Shown here in pieces: positions 48,319-58,445 of a DNA stretch of 64,000 nt (within the stretch, counting starts at the first letter, position 1; every line of letters starts with the position of its first letter). The stretch is from Haloferax mucosum ATCC BAA-1512. Lineage in GTDB: Archaea > Halobacteriota > Halobacteria > Halobacteriales > Haloferacaceae. The position numbers and the translations under genes were made by a program. The stretch lies in assembly GCF_000337815.1 (NCBI RefSeq), contig NZ_AOLN01000001.1, positions 1 to 64,000 of the forward strand. Reading direction: 5' to 3'. A model generated the notes under the pieces. That model was not told the DNA's origin, did not search any database, and saw only the letters and a program-made list of their open reading frames with translations.

Positions 48319-50247
48319 TTACTGGTCGCCGAGGAAGTCGGGTTCGACGCGCTGGTCGCCCACTTCGCGTTCGAGGTGGTCACGGAAGGTCTCGACCGTC
48401 ACGTCTTGAGTCTCACGCTCTTTGCGGTCGCGGACGGAGATGGTGCCTGCTTCTTCCTCGTTGCCGCCGACGACGATCATGTACGGAACGCGGTCGGTCT
48501 GCGCTTCGCGGATTTTCCGTCCGAGCGTCCACGAGCGGTCCTCGATGGTGACCCGGAAGTCGCCGAGTTCTTCCTTGATGGATTCGGCGTAGTCGATTTG
48601 GTCGTCCGAGATGGGGAGGATGCGGACCTGCTCGGGTGCGAGCCACGTCGGGAATTTGCCGTTGTAGTGCTCGATGAGGACCATGAAGAAGCGCTCGAAG
48701 GAGCCGTAGAGCGCGCGGTGAATCATGACCGGGCGGTGTTCTTCGTTGTCCTCGCCCGTGTACGACAGTTCGAAGCGCTCGGGCATGTTGAAGTCGAGTT
48801 GGACCGTCGGACCGTCCCACTTGCGGCCGAGAGCGTCCTCGAACGAGAAGTCGATTTTCGGGCCGTAGAAGGCACCATCGCCCTCTTCGACGAGGTAGTC
48901 CATCTCGCTGTCTTCGAGGACGGCTTCGAGTTGTGATTCGGCCTGCTCCCAAATCTCGTCGGAGCCGACGGACTTCTCGGGGCGCGTAGCGAGTGCGACT
49001 TCGTAGTCGAGGTCGAACGTCCCGAGGACTTCGAGGATGATGTTCATGATGTCCTCGACTTCCTGTTCTATCTGGTCGGGGCGGACGAACAGGTGGCCGT
49101 CGTCGATGGTAAAGGCCCAGACGCGGGAGAGACCCGAGAGTTCGCCGCGCTGTTCTTTGCGGTAGACCTTCCCGTTTTCGGCGTAGCGAACCGGCAGGTC
49201 GCGGTAGCTCCAACTGCCCTGCTTGAAGATGGTCGCGTGACCGGGGCAGTTCATCGGCTTCAGGCCGTACTCCTCGTCGTTGACGTCGAGGAGGAACATG
49301 TCGTCTTGGTAGTTGTCGTAGTGTCCCGACTGCTTCCACAGTTCCGTCCGGAACAAGTGCGGCGTCTCGACGTAGTCGTACTCGTAAGACTCGTTGAGGT
49401 CGCGCCCGTAGTTCTCCAGCGCGTCGAGAACCTTCTTCCCGTTGGGGTGGTACAGCGGAAGACCGGGACCCGTGACGCTCGGAATCGAAAACAGGTCGAG
49501 TTCCTGTCCGAGTTTGCGGTGGTCGCGCTCTTCGGCTTCGGCGCGCATTTCGAGGAAGTCTTCGAGATCGGATTCGGACTCGAAGGCCGTCCCATAGACG
49601 CGGGTCAGGGTGTCGTTTTCTTCGTCGCCGCGCCAGTACGCCGCGGAGATGTTCAGGAGTTTGACCGCGCCGATATCGCCCGTCGATTCGACGTGCGGGC
49701 CCTTACAGAGGTCTTCGAACTCGCCTTGCTCGTAGAACGACAGTTCGTCGTCGCCAGCGGCTTCGGTTTCGAGGATATCGCGCTTGTAGGGGTTGTCGGC
49801 GTACTTTTCGAGGGCTTCCTCGCGGTCGATGAGCGTGCGCTCGATGTCGAGGTCTTCCTCGATGATGTTCCGCATCTCGTCTTCGATGGCTTCGAGGTCC
49901 TCCTTTTCGAGGTCCACGTTCGTCACATCGTAGTAGAAGCCGTCGTCCGTCCACGGGCCGATGGTCAGTTTCGCCTCGGAGTGGAGACGCTGGAGGGCCT
50001 GTGCGAAGACGTGGGCCGCCGAGTGGCGAAGCACGTCGAGATACTCGTCGGACTGGTCGGTGACGATGACGAGGTTCGCGCCGTCGTGGAGGGCGGTCTC
50101 TTTGTCTACGAGTTCGCCATCGACGACGCCAGCAACGGTGTCCTTCCCGAGGCCGGGGCCGATTTCGAACGCGGCGTCTCGCACCGTCGCACCCTCCTCG
50201 ACGGCAAGTTCCGTTCCGTCGGGGAGGATGACAGCGATATCACTCAT
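48319..50247 (-). CDS. thrS: Threonyl-tRNA synthetase
   Basis: A 642-aa class II synthetase of bacterial type. It has an N-terminal TGS domain (residues 1-65) and an editing SAD domain with [12 protein letters not shown] (HxxxH zinc/editing motif). Catalytic motif 1 follows, motif 2 is in [19 protein letters not shown], and zinc ligands include CPGHATIF. The C-terminal anticodon-binding domain ends in [13 protein letters not shown] 50247 gives the normal N-terminus ([15 protein letters not shown]); the frame extends to 50520 over malQ. Convergent with the hydrolase. Confidence 0.97.
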   Translation of the reverse strand: MSDIAVILPDGTELAVEEGATVRDAAFEIGPGLGKDTVAGVVDGELVDKETALHDGANLVIVTDQSDEYLDVLRHSAAHVFAQALQRLHSEAKLTIGPWTDDGFYYDVTNVDLEKEDLEAIEDEMRNIIEEDLDIERTLIDREEALEKYADNPYKRDILETEAAGDDELSFYEQGEFEDLCKGPHVESTGDIGAVKLLNISAAYWRGDEENDTLTRVYGTAFESESDLEDFLEMRAEAEERDHRKLGQELDLFSIPSVTGPGLPLYHPNGKKVLDALENYGRDLNESYEYDYVETPHLFRTELWKQSGHYDNYQDDMFLLDVNDEEYGLKPMNCPGHATIFKQGSWSYRDLPVRYAENGKVYRKEQRGELSGLSRVWAFTIDDGHLFVRPDQIEQEVEDIMNIILEVLGTFDLDYEVALATRPEKSVGSDEIWEQAESQLEAVLEDSEMDYLVEEGDGAFYGPKIDFSFEDALGRKWDGPTVQLDFNMPERFELSYTGEDNEEHRPVMIHRALYGSFERFFMVLIEHYNGKFPTWLAPEQVRILPISDDQIDYAESIKEELGDFRVTIEDRSWTLGRKIREAQTDRVPYMIVVGGNEEEAGTISVRDRKERETQDVTVETFRDHLEREVGDQRVEPDFLGDQ

Positions 50248-50352
50248 ACGCGCACGAAACCGACGGGGGGGAATAAGTGTTGTTGAGACGGGCGCGCAGG
50301 ACCCCCGTCCGCACCCAAAGGACCAACTTGTTTGCACACCGATGCAACCGGT

Positions 50353-51843
50353 ATGCGATTTTCCCGACAGAGCGGCGTTTTCATGCACGTCACGTCGGTC
50401 CCCGGTCCGCACGGCATCGGAGACCTCGGCGACGGTGCCCGCGCGTTTATCGACTTTCTCGCCGACGCGGAGCAGTCGATGTGGCAGTTCTGCCCACTCG
50501 GCCCGACCGCGCCGATTCACGCAAATTCGCCCTACCAGTCGTCGTCTTCGTTCGCTGGCAACCCGCTTCTCATTGCTCTCGCGGACCTCGAATCCCGCGG
50601 GTGGCTAACCGGCGACGACCTCGAACCAGTCCCCGACTTCGACGACCACGCCGTCGAATACGAGCGCGTCGGCAACTACAAGCGCTCGCGGCTTCGGATG
50701 GCGTTCGACCGATTCGAAGAGACCGCTTCGGAAGCCGACCGCGACGCGTTCGACGCCTTCCGCGAGCGGGAAGCCCACTGGCTCGAAGCGTACGCGCTGT
50801 TCGCCGCTCTCAAAGACGAGTTCGACGGCGCGTGGACGGACTGGCCGACCGAGTTGAAGACGCGGGACCCGGACGCCCTCGCTCGCGCCCGCGACGAACA
50901 CGCCGAGGAGATTCGATACCGCGAGTTCGTCCAGTTCTGTTTCGACGAGCAGTGGCACGACCTCGCCGACTACGCCGACGAGAACGGCGTCACCCTCGTC
51001 GGCGACCTCCCCATCTACGTCGCGCTCGACAGCGCCGACGTGTGGGCCGCACCCGAGGCGTTCGACCTGAACGACGACCACGAACCGGCGGTCGTCGCGG
51101 GCGTCCCGCCGAACCCGAACGATTCAGGCCAGCGCTGGGGCAACCCCCTCTACGACTGGGACACCCTCCGCGAGAATGGCTACAACTGGTGGCTCGACCG
51201 CCTCAGCCGCCTGTTCGACCTCGTTGACGTGACCCGAATCGACCACTTCAAAGGCTTCGACGAGTACTGGGCCATCGACGCCGACTCTCACGACCCCGCC
51301 GACGGGGAGTGGCGCGACGCGCCGGGTCACGACTTCTTCGAGACGGTCGAGCGCGAACTGGGCGAACTTCCGTTTATCGTCGAAGACCTCGGGTTCCTCG
51401 ACGCCTCGCTCGTGGACCTCAGAGACCGCTTTGCCGTCCCCGGGATGCGCGTTCCGCAGTACGCCGACTGGTGCCGCGAAGGCGACATGTACCAACCGAT
51501 GCACTACCCGGAGAACTCCGTGGCCTACACCTCGACGCACGACACCGACACCTTCGTCGGCTACTACCGGTCGCTCGATGACCACACACGCGACTGCCTG
51601 CACTACAACATCGGTGCCGACGGCTCGGAAATCGAATGGTCGATTATCGACGCCGTCTGGAACTCGGCGTCTGTCCTCGCGTTCACGACGATGCAGGACC
51701 TCCTCGGTCTCGACTCTCACGCCCGGTTCAACACCCCCGGCACGCAGAACGGCAACTGGGAGTGGCGCGTCACCCGCGAGGGACTCGCCGACGACGTTTC
51801 GGCCCGCCTCGCCGAGTTGACGGACCTCCACATCCGCAACTGA
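50353..51843 (+). CDS. malQ: 4-alpha-glucanotransferase (amylomaltase)
   Basis: A 496-aa GH77 enzyme that disproportionates maltodextrins. Signatures are [20 protein letters not shown] at the N-terminus, [17 protein letters not shown] (substrate loop), and [16 protein letters not shown] with the nucleophile Asp. The acid Glu is in PFIVEDLG, and YTSTHDTDT precedes the last catalytic Asp. Divergent from thrS. Together with the GH15 and GH13 genes it indicates cytoplasmic glucan metabolism. ATG 50353 is the first ATG with the family N-terminus. Confidence 0.95.
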   Translation: MRFSRQSGVFMHVTSVPGPHGIGDLGDGARAFIDFLADAEQSMWQFCPLGPTAPIHANSPYQSSSSFAGNPLLIALADLESRGWLTGDDLEPVPDFDDHAVEYERVGNYKRSRLRMAFDRFEETASEADRDAFDAFREREAHWLEAYALFAALKDEFDGAWTDWPTELKTRDPDALARARDEHAEEIRYREFVQFCFDEQWHDLADYADENGVTLVGDLPIYVALDSADVWAAPEAFDLNDDHEPAVVAGVPPNPNDSGQRWGNPLYDWDTLRENGYNWWLDRLSRLFDLVDVTRIDHFKGFDEYWAIDADSHDPADGEWRDAPGHDFFETVERELGELPFIVEDLGFLDASLVDLRDRFAVPGMRVPQYADWCREGDMYQPMHYPENSVAYTSTHDTDTFVGYYRSLDDHTRDCLHYNIGADGSEIEWSIIDAVWNSASVLAFTTMQDLLGLDSHARFNTPGTQNGNWEWRVTREGLADDVSARLAELTDLHIRN

Positions 51844-51938
51844 CGCCGACGAAGACCCACCACAATCACTGATTTTCTCGACTTGCGAGCACTGCCACCG
51901 GTGATTCCCGTCGCGCGCGCGTCGCGTTCGGTGTCGGA

Positions 51939-52172
51939 ATGGGTGGTGGGTCTGCAACCGACGATGCGGAAGAGGATAGCGGCGAAGCATCTGGCGGTGG
52001 TGGCGAAGGATTCGGTGGCGGTGGCGGCGCACAGGCCATCCCACTCGGTGTCGTCGAAGTGTCCCCAGACGAGACGAATTTTATCAGATTCGCCGACCGG
52101 GGCCGACTTGCCAGGATTCTCGCCGTCGGCGTCGTCTTTGGCCTGCTTCTCGGCCGACTGCTCAGGAGATAG
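51939..52172 (+). CDS. N-terminally truncated YtfJ/GerW-like protein
   Basis: A 77-aa protein rich in glycine (GGGGEGFGGGGGAQAIP) followed by PLGVVEVSPDETNFIRF and a single C-terminal transmembrane helix (ARILAVGVVFGLLLGRLL). The Gly-rich segment and the VVEV strand are features of the YtfJ/GerW family, whose members begin with an extra 60-70-residue domain. Here the frame upstream of the ATG still codes for VAFGVG-like sequence but ends at a TGA at 51870, so the N-terminal domain is lost. It may be a decaying gene or a shortened functional form. Confidence 0.55.
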   Translation: MGGGSATDDAEEDSGEASGGGGEGFGGGGGAQAIPLGVVEVSPDETNFIRFADRGRLARILAVGVVFGLLLGRLLRR

Positions 52173-52241
52173 CGGGAACCGCGACGTCCGCGGCTACGGC
52201 TCGTCCCCACCTTTTTCACGTATCCATCCGACGGCGACGGT

Positions 52242-53186
52242 ATGTCTCGTCGTCTGGGTCTCGGTGCGTTCGTCACTGGTCTCCTCGCTGCCGTCCTCGC
52301 CGGAGTTATCCGGGCGACGACGCCGCTGTCGGACTTCGCGGTTCCGAATGCGGACGTTCTCCTCTCGAAGGGTCTCTCGGCGCTCGCAGTCGCGCTCGTC
52401 ACCTACGGAATCTATCGGTTCTCGATGGCCGTGTTCGTCGACCGACTCGCAGACAAACGCCGCGCTCACGACGCTCGAAACGTTCTCAGATTGGTTCTGG
52501 GGCTCGTCGCACTCGTCGGTGTCCTCGGCGCGTTCACAGAACAGTGGCTTGGCGTCCTCGTCTCGTTCGGCGTCATCGGCTTCGCGGTCACGTTCGCGCT
52601 TCAGCAGCCGATTCTCTCGCTCATCGGTTGGGTGTACATCGTCATCAAGCGACCCTACGCAGTTGGCGACAGAGTCACGGTCGCGGGCGTCTCCGGTGAC
52701 GTTGCCGAAGTCGATTTTTTAGTGACGACGCTCTGGGAGGCAGGTGGACCGCTCGCGTCGACCCAACCGACCGGCCGGACAGTTACGGTGCCGAACTCGC
52801 TCGTCCTCTCGTCGGAGGTTGTCAACCACAACGACCTGTTCGACCGCGTCTGGGCCGAAGTTCCCATACAGGTCGCCTACGAGACCGACCTCGGGTTCGC
52901 ACGTGAGGTGATGAGAGACGTGGCCGAAGCGGAGCTCGGCGACGACATGCGCACCGCCTTGCGCCGGTACAGACGACGTCTCGACAACTCGCCCCTCGAA
53001 TTGGACGTCGCAGACGGCCCGACGGTCAACATCGCACAGGAGGAGTCGTGGGTCGTCCTCCGGCTGCGCGTCCTCGTGCCACCGACCCGAGGCCAACGCG
53101 TCCGCAACCGCCTGTACGAGCGTATTCTCACGAAACTCACCGACCATCCAGAGCGCGTCCAGTTCCCCGTGGGTCGAAACCGCTGA
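52242..53186 (+). CDS. MscS-family mechanosensitive channel
   Basis: A 314-aa channel with three to four transmembrane helices. The pore-lining helix ends in ALQQPILSLIGWVYIVIKRPY, followed by the MscS beta-domain (VGDRVTVAGVSGDVAEVDF and TVTVPNSLVLSSEVVNH). The C-terminal alpha/beta domain is complete. It releases solutes on osmotic downshift. Length is as expected for small-conductance channels. Confidence 0.92.
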   Translation: MSRRLGLGAFVTGLLAAVLAGVIRATTPLSDFAVPNADVLLSKGLSALAVALVTYGIYRFSMAVFVDRLADKRRAHDARNVLRLVLGLVALVGVLGAFTEQWLGVLVSFGVIGFAVTFALQQPILSLIGWVYIVIKRPYAVGDRVTVAGVSGDVAEVDFLVTTLWEAGGPLASTQPTGRTVTVPNSLVLSSEVVNHNDLFDRVWAEVPIQVAYETDLGFAREVMRDVAEAELGDDMRTALRRYRRRLDNSPLELDVADGPTVNIAQEESWVVLRLRVLVPPTRGQRVRNRLYERILTKLTDHPERVQFPVGRNR

Positions 53187-53252
53187 GAACCGTCACGGAC
53201 ACAGGCCGTCCGTCGCCTTCGCATCGAAACCCGCAAATCCCTCGCGCCTAAC

Positions 53253-54176
53253 GTGGAAGCGATGGAAACGGGTGTTATCGACCTCGCAAACCTCGACGGC
53301 GCGTTCGACCTCCAATCGACCCTGGAGAGCGGTCAGACGTACCTCTGGGACCGTCCCGACGGACAGATGTACGAACGCGACGCGGCCCACGGCGGCGACG
53401 CGTGGTACCAAACCGTCGTCCCGCCACTCGACGGCGTCTCAGACGAGTCGGCGGTCGTCCGCGTCCGTCAGACCGACGGCGCGCTGGAGTGGCAGTCGAA
53501 TCTCGACGCCGTCCCGCTACTCCGACACCTCCTTCGACTCGACGACGACCTCGACGCCATCTACGACCGGATGCCGAACGACCCGCTGGTCCACCGAGCG
53601 TACGACGCCTATCCCGGGATGCGTCTCGTCCGCGACCCGCCGTTTGGCTGTCTCATCTCGTTTATCTGTTCGGCGCAGATGCGCGTCTCACGAATCTTCG
53701 GGATGCAGTCCCGTCTCCGCGAAACCTACGGCGAGGTCGTCGAATTTGACGGGGAAACGCAGTACGCCTACCCGACGGCCGACCGACTCGCCGCGGCGAC
53801 CGAAGACGAACTCAGAGACCTCAGCCTCGGGTACCGCGCTCCCTACGTTCAGCGAACCGCGGAGATGGTTGCGACCGGCGAGGCGACGCCGGCCGAGGCG
53901 CGCGGCCGCGACTACGAGGGCGCCCGCGACTACCTGACGAACTTCGTCGGCGTCGGCGACAAGGTCGCCGACTGTATCCTGCTGTTTTCGCTCGGATACC
54001 TCGAAGCCGTCCCGCTCGACACGTGGATTCGCTCGGCAATCGAAGACCACTATCCGGACTGCGCTCGCGGCAACTACGCGGCCACGTCACGGGCCATCCG
54101 CGAGCGACTCGGCGGCGAGTACGCCGGCTACACGCAGACCTACGTCTTCCACTATCTCCGCTCCGGCGGCGAGTAA
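53253..54176 (+). CDS. ogg: 8-oxoguanine DNA glycosylase (OGG type)
   Basis: A 307-aa HhH-GPD glycosylase/AP lyase. The N-terminal beta-domain (LESGQTYLW) matches OGG1's substrate-recognition strand. The helix-hairpin-helix VGVGDKVADCILLFSLG carries the catalytic Lys of the GxxKVADC motif, and EAVPLDTWIRSAI carries the catalytic Asp. It excises oxidised purines. ATG 53262 is an alternative start three codons in. No operon partner. Confidence 0.92.
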   Translation: MEAMETGVIDLANLDGAFDLQSTLESGQTYLWDRPDGQMYERDAAHGGDAWYQTVVPPLDGVSDESAVVRVRQTDGALEWQSNLDAVPLLRHLLRLDDDLDAIYDRMPNDPLVHRAYDAYPGMRLVRDPPFGCLISFICSAQMRVSRIFGMQSRLRETYGEVVEFDGETQYAYPTADRLAAATEDELRDLSLGYRAPYVQRTAEMVATGEATPAEARGRDYEGARDYLTNFVGVGDKVADCILLFSLGYLEAVPLDTWIRSAIEDHYPDCARGNYAATSRAIRERLGGEYAGYTQTYVFHYLRSGGE

Positions 54177-54239
54177 GGCTCTGTTAAACCGGGTTGGCAA
54201 GAAGGTTGATAGCGTTCGCGGTACAATCTCACACCGACC

Positions 54240-54650
54240 ATGGACTGCAGAGTCGTCGTCGAGGCCGCGGTCCCGGTGTACGACGTCGAAACCAAAGACG
54301 AGGCGATTCGCATCGCAATCTCCAAGACGGGCGAGATGCTCAACCCGGACCTGAAATACGTCGAAATTAACATGGGCTCTCGGACCGCCCCCGATAGCGA
54401 CTCGCTTCCGGCGTTTATCGTCGCGGACGAGGCATTGGTGGCACTCGAACTCGAGATGACCGTGTTCAACGTCGAACAGGAAGAACACGCGTCTCGAATC
54501 GCCCGCAAGGAAATCGGCCAGCGCCTCGAAAACATCCCGTTGAAGGTACTTTCTGTTGAGCCACTCGACGACGAACGAAAAGAGACTGACGGCGACGGTA
54601 CCGGTGACGATACCGTCCCCGACTTCGACGACCTCGTTGGCGACCGCTGA
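54240..54650 (+). CDS. DUF555/UPF0212 family protein
   Basis: A 136-aa protein of a conserved archaeal family without known function. The N-terminus DCRVVVEAAVPVYDVET and EALVALELEMTVFNVEQEEHA are family hallmarks, followed by a variable acidic tail (DGDGTGDDTVPDFDD). It is soluble. It stands alone between the glycosylase and the UPF0058 gene. Confidence 0.85.
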   Translation: MDCRVVVEAAVPVYDVETKDEAIRIAISKTGEMLNPDLKYVEINMGSRTAPDSDSLPAFIVADEALVALELEMTVFNVEQEEHASRIARKEIGQRLENIPLKVLSVEPLDDERKETDGDGTGDDTVPDFDDLVGDR

Positions 54651-54844
54651 CGAGTCTCGTTTTTCGCCGGGTAAACCGTTTCGCAGGAACTCATCCGCTT
54701 GTCGTCCGTTTACGCGGCCGACATCGACCGACGGCTAACGTTCACGACGTAGCCATCGCTCGCAAGTGCCAGTTCGTCACCGACGACGGCGCAGTCGCTT
54801 TCGGTCTGTGACTTCGTGGAGGAGAACGCGTTTCGTTTCTCGAT

Positions 54845-55081
54845 TCAGTCTGCTTGTGGAGCAATCGGTTCCGGTTCCGCCTCGCGCATCGCTCCAGTAA
54901 TTCCTTTCGCCAGTTTAAACACGGCTGCTTTGTGGTCCGTCTTCGATTTGTGGATAGATGTCGGTCGTACGCCGAGTTCGTTGTACTCAGCAAGACCGAT
55001 TTGTTCGTCTTCCCACGCCTCGATTTGTGTGTGCACTTCCGCGAGCAGGCCGTGCAGGTGGATGAGTTCCTGCTTCTTCAT
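54845..55081 (-). CDS. UPF0058 family protein
   Basis: A 78-aa helical protein beginning MKKQELIHLHGLLAEV, the characteristic start of the UPF0058 family, with a conserved YNELGVRPTSIHKSKTDH middle. ATG 55081 is chosen because the family begins exactly there, although the frame is open to 55138. Function unknown. The 190 bases downstream (54651-54844) hold no convincing gene. Confidence 0.85.
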   Translation of the reverse strand: MKKQELIHLHGLLAEVHTQIEAWEDEQIGLAEYNELGVRPTSIHKSKTDHKAAVFKLAKGITGAMREAEPEPIAPQAD

Positions 55082-55332
55082 GAGCAAACACGGCTTGAGA
55101 CCGGAGGGATATAGTATTATCTTGAGTCGCGTTAGCATTCACCCTGCTTAAACCGCCGATTATGGGTGTCTCACGGGAAATTTAGTGTTTGGACTCTTTC
55201 AATTCGTTTTGTGTTTTCGGTCATCGGTGGAGAATCATGGGGGAATATCACGAGTCCTTTATATAGCTATGTAGCGCGCGCTCCGTCAGGCGGTCGTGAA
55301 TATTTTAGGCGACCCTTCGCGTACTGTCGCGT

Positions 55333-55740
55333 ATGGACTACGACGACCAATTGGACCGGGCGCTCTCGGAGGCACCGGACGTCGCAGAAGGCGGCGACCG
55401 ATTCGAAGTCCCTGACCCGACGGTTCGACAGGAGGGGAACGTCACGGTCTACGAGAACTTCGCGGCGACGCACGACCGACTCGCGCGCGACGTCGAACAC
55501 GTCCTGAAGTTTTTCCAGTCCGAACTCGGGACGAGCGCACAGATCGACGACAAAGGACGAGCGCGCTTTACCGGCGAGTTCAAACCGCGGCGCATCGCTG
55601 AGGCGCTCGACGAGTACGTCGAGTCGTTCGTACTGTGCGGCGAGTGCGGGTCACCCGACACGCGACTCGTCACCGAACAAGGCGCTGACGTGTTGAAGTG
55701 CGACGCGTGCGGGGCGCTCTCTTCGATTCCTGACCTCTGA
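55333..55740 (+). CDS. eif2b: Translation initiation factor aIF2 beta subunit
   Basis: A 135-aa subunit of the heterotrimeric factor that delivers Met-tRNAi to the small ribosomal subunit. The core alpha/beta domain (VEHVLKFFQSELGTSAQID) and the C-terminal zinc ribbon C-x2-C-x17-C-x2-C (CGECGSPDT ... CDACGALSS) are complete. TATTTTAGG about 30 nt upstream is a good TATA candidate. Not in an operon with the alpha or gamma genes. Confidence 0.96.
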   Translation: MDYDDQLDRALSEAPDVAEGGDRFEVPDPTVRQEGNVTVYENFAATHDRLARDVEHVLKFFQSELGTSAQIDDKGRARFTGEFKPRRIAEALDEYVESFVLCGECGSPDTRLVTEQGADVLKCDACGALSSIPDL

Positions 55741-55782
55741 AAAGTCGGCTTTTTACTGACTGACTCGCTGACGAGTCCGTTT

Positions 55783-55962
55783 CTATTCGAACTGTTTGAG
55801 CGTCTGGAGGTCGCGCTCCGTTCGCATGAACTCGGCGGTGCGACGGGTTACGCCGCATCCTTGACACGAGAAATTGTCACGGTGAGCGGGGAGTTCGGTC
55901 GGATTCGTCTCCCAGTCCTTTCCACATTCGGGGCACAAGAGTCGGACGAACGCTTCAACCAT
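55783..55962 (-). CDS. Small zinc-finger protein
   Basis: A 59-aa protein with two CxxC pairs (CPECGKDWE and CQGCGVTRR) forming one zinc ribbon, followed by a helical tail EFMRTERDLQTLKQF. ATG 55962 is chosen because the zinc domain begins nine residues later; the frame extends to 56013. Such mini zinc proteins are abundant in Haloferax. Function unknown. Convergent with aIF2-beta, 42 nt apart. Confidence 0.75.
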   Translation of the reverse strand: MVEAFVRLLCPECGKDWETNPTELPAHRDNFSCQGCGVTRRTAEFMRTERDLQTLKQFE

Positions 55963-56051
55963 GACCGAATATGCTCCGTGAGCGCGGATAAATCTTGCCA
56001 CGAACTCACACATCTATAAAAAGTACGTCCCACCGGGCCGCCCCGAACCAC

Positions 56052-57047
56052 TTACGCAGCCAGGCTTCCGTCCTGCACTTCGAGCAGTTCTTTGTAGCGG
56101 TTGCGGATGGTCACTTCGGAGATGTCGGCAACCTCCGAGACTTGGCTTTGGGTCACCTTCTCGTTGGTGAGAAGGGCGGCCGCGTAGACCGCGGCGGCCG
56201 CGAGACCGACCGGTGACTTGCCCGAGTGGATGCCCGTCTCCTTCGCGTCGCGGAGGAGTGTCCGCGCCTGTCGTTCCGCCTCGTCGGAGAGGTCGAGTTC
56301 GCTGGCGAACCGCGGCACGTACTGTTCGGGGTCTGCGGGCTTGATTTCGAGCTTGAGTTCGCGGACGATGTAGCGGTACGTCCGGGTCAGTTCCATCTTA
56401 TCGACGCGGGAGACTTTCTCCAGTTCGTCGAGCGACCGAGGCGTGTCGGCCATGCGGGCGGCCCCGTACAGCGCCGCGGTAGCGACGCCCTCGATGGAAC
56501 GACCGGGAAGCAGGTCGTCGTTGAGTGCACGCCGGTAGATGACCGAAGCCGTCTCGCGGACGTTCTCGGGGAGACCGAGCGCGGACGCCATGCGGTCGAT
56601 TTCGCCGAGCGCCTGCTTCAGGTTCCGTTCCTTGGAGTCACGGGTGCGGAACCGCTCGTTCCACGTGCGGAGCCGTTGCATCTGCTCGCGCTGGCGCGGC
56701 GAGAGGGACTTGCCGTAGGCGTCTTTGTTCTGCCAGCCGATGTTGGTCGAAAGCCCCTTGTCGTGCATCATCTTCGTGGTCGGCGCACCGACGCGCGACT
56801 TGCTGTCTCGCTCGGAGGCGTCGAATGCGCGCCACTCGGGACCGCGGTCAACGATAGTGTCTTCGACGACGAGGCCGCACTCTTGACAGACGGTTTCGCC
56901 GTGGTCGTCGTCGTGGATGAGGTTGCCACTACATTCGGGACAGACCTGTTCTTCGTCTGCCTGTCGCTCGTCTCGCTCCGACTCGCGGGGAGTTACGTCC
57001 CGGGCCTTTGCGTCGGTACTGTAGGTTCGGGTTGTTGTATCGCTCAT
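56052..57047 (-). CDS. tfb: Transcription initiation factor TFB
   Basis: A 331-aa TFIIB homologue that bridges TBP and RNA polymerase. A 30-residue acidic extension precedes the zinc ribbon (CPECSGNLIHDDDHGETVCQECG, residues about 33-55). The B-reader follows (GPEWRAFDASERDSKSR) and two cyclin folds, with repeat signatures SVIYRRAL and AAAVYAAALL. The C-terminal HTH is SQVSEVADISEVTIRNRYKEL. ATG 57047 is the natural start; the long extension to 57197 is basic and unlikely. Haloarchaea carry several TFBs and the number cannot be assigned from sequence alone. Confidence 0.96.
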   Translation of the reverse strand: MSDTTTRTYSTDAKARDVTPRESERDERQADEEQVCPECSGNLIHDDDHGETVCQECGLVVEDTIVDRGPEWRAFDASERDSKSRVGAPTTKMMHDKGLSTNIGWQNKDAYGKSLSPRQREQMQRLRTWNERFRTRDSKERNLKQALGEIDRMASALGLPENVRETASVIYRRALNDDLLPGRSIEGVATAALYGAARMADTPRSLDELEKVSRVDKMELTRTYRYIVRELKLEIKPADPEQYVPRFASELDLSDEAERQARTLLRDAKETGIHSGKSPVGLAAAAVYAAALLTNEKVTQSQVSEVADISEVTIRNRYKELLEVQDGSLAA

Positions 57048-57270
57048 GGTGGGGTGGAAGGCGCTGATACGTCTCGGCCGGAAGGCCATAAGAAGACGAA
57101 AGAATAATCCGGCTTGGACGGGCCTTACCAAGAGTAAGTTCGAAGTAGATATAAGTGTTTCGCCAACGGGATGTGGGCAAATACCACGGTATGGCAACGC
57201 TCTCGGCCTTTCAGGGACAAATCGTGACAGTCCGTCCGGACTGTCCCGGTGATAAATTTCTTACGTCCAG

Positions 57271-58254
57271 TTAGAGCCAGTTTTCCCGACGAAAATAAAC
57301 CAGTAGGATGGTGGAGACGAGCGCCATCCCGAGCATCGTCGCCGCGTAGCCGTACTCCCAGCCGAGTTCGGGCATGTTGACCGCCGAGGCGGCGGGGTCG
57401 AAGTTCATCCCGTAGATACCGACGACGAGTGTGAGCGGGAGAATGATAGTTGCGACGACGGTGAGCGTCTTCATGACCTCGTTCGTCGATTGCGACAGCG
57501 TGTTCAGGTAGATGTCTCGTGCGCCGCGGGCGAGTTCCCGGTAGGTCTCGGTGAGGTCAACCAACTCCACGAGGTGGTCGTACACGTCGCGGTAGTACTT
57601 CTCTGTCACGTCGCGGACGTGCTCCGGGTCGCCGCGGGCGAGCACCGCCGCGGCCTCGCGCGTCGGCCAGACCGTCTTCCGAAACGACAGCAAGTCGCGT
57701 CTGACCGTGTTCAGCCCTTCGAGCACGTCCGGGTTCGCACCTTCGAGGATGATGTCTTCTATGTGTTCTATCTCTTCTCCGACCTCGTCTAACAGTCCGA
57801 AATAGTCGTCGGTGATGCGGTCGATGACGCGGTAGGCGACGAAATCCGGCCCGAGCCGAAGTAATCTTGAGTCTTCTCGTTCGACGGCGTTCCACACGCG
57901 GTCGAGCGGCTCCATCTCTCGTCGGGTCAGCGTCACGAGCCAATCGTCGCCGAAGCAGAGACCAACCGGCTTCGTCTGGACTTCTTCTTCGAATACCTGT
58001 TCTCCGACTCGGAGCGTCGCCACTCGAACGATGACGAAGGTATACTCTTCGTACTCCTCGGTCTTCGGCCGGGCGTCGTTTCGCACGTCTTCGACCGTGA
58101 GCGGGTGGATGCCGAACGCCGACGCGACGCTGTCGAACTCGGATTCGTCGGTTGCGCGTACCCACGTGGTGCCGTCGGCATCGCGCGCCGCCGTCACGCT
58201 CGACGCGTCGTACGTGCTCACGCCGCCGTCGTCGTAGACGAGTGCCGAAATCAT
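57271..58254 (-). CDS. corA: CorA-type magnesium/cobalt transporter
   Basis: A 327-aa metal channel. The N-terminal cytoplasmic alpha/beta domain is complete, and the two C-terminal helices carry the signature GMN in VVGIYGMNFD near residue 283. The last helix ends in a basic tail (RRENWL). It forms pentamers in the membrane. The ATG overlaps the stop of the upstream 50-aa gene by 4 nt. Confidence 0.94.
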   Translation of the reverse strand: MISALVYDDGGVSTYDASSVTAARDADGTTWVRATDESEFDSVASAFGIHPLTVEDVRNDARPKTEEYEEYTFVIVRVATLRVGEQVFEEEVQTKPVGLCFGDDWLVTLTRREMEPLDRVWNAVEREDSRLLRLGPDFVAYRVIDRITDDYFGLLDEVGEEIEHIEDIILEGANPDVLEGLNTVRRDLLSFRKTVWPTREAAAVLARGDPEHVRDVTEKYYRDVYDHLVELVDLTETYRELARGARDIYLNTLSQSTNEVMKTLTVVATIILPLTLVVGIYGMNFDPAASAVNMPELGWEYGYAATMLGMALVSTILLVYFRRENWL

Positions 58255-58403
58255 TCGCCTCCTCCGATAGCCCAGAGCGTAATTCCGACCATCACGGTCG
58301 TCACGGAGAATGCACGTCCGGGGTACGCGACGAACGCACCCACGCCGTAGCCGACCACGCCGACTGCCGTGACACCGATTCCTGCGGTCCGCACGCGTTT
58401 CAT
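58251..58403 (-). CDS. 50-aa membrane protein coupled to corA
   Basis: Starts at ATG 58403 with basic MKRVRTAGIG, followed by two hydrophobic segments (VTAVGVVGYGVGAFVAY and TTVMVGITLWAIGGG) and the terminal GGE. Its TGA overlaps the corA ATG (ATGA). The frame is too small for routine gene calling. The overlap suggests translational coupling and a role with the magnesium channel. Confidence 0.65.
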   Translation of the reverse strand: MKRVRTAGIGVTAVGVVGYGVGAFVAYPGRAFSVTTVMVGITLWAIGGGE

Positions 58404-58445
58404 AACACACCGACCCGCGTCAACGAGAAAAAGTCTCGCCCGAAT

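Noticed and set aside
54651-54844. Minus-strand continuation of the UPF0058 frame after its stop
   Set aside because: About 45 further codons look mildly coding (VVGDELALASDGYVVNV) but have no start and UPF0058 proteins end where the TGA lies.
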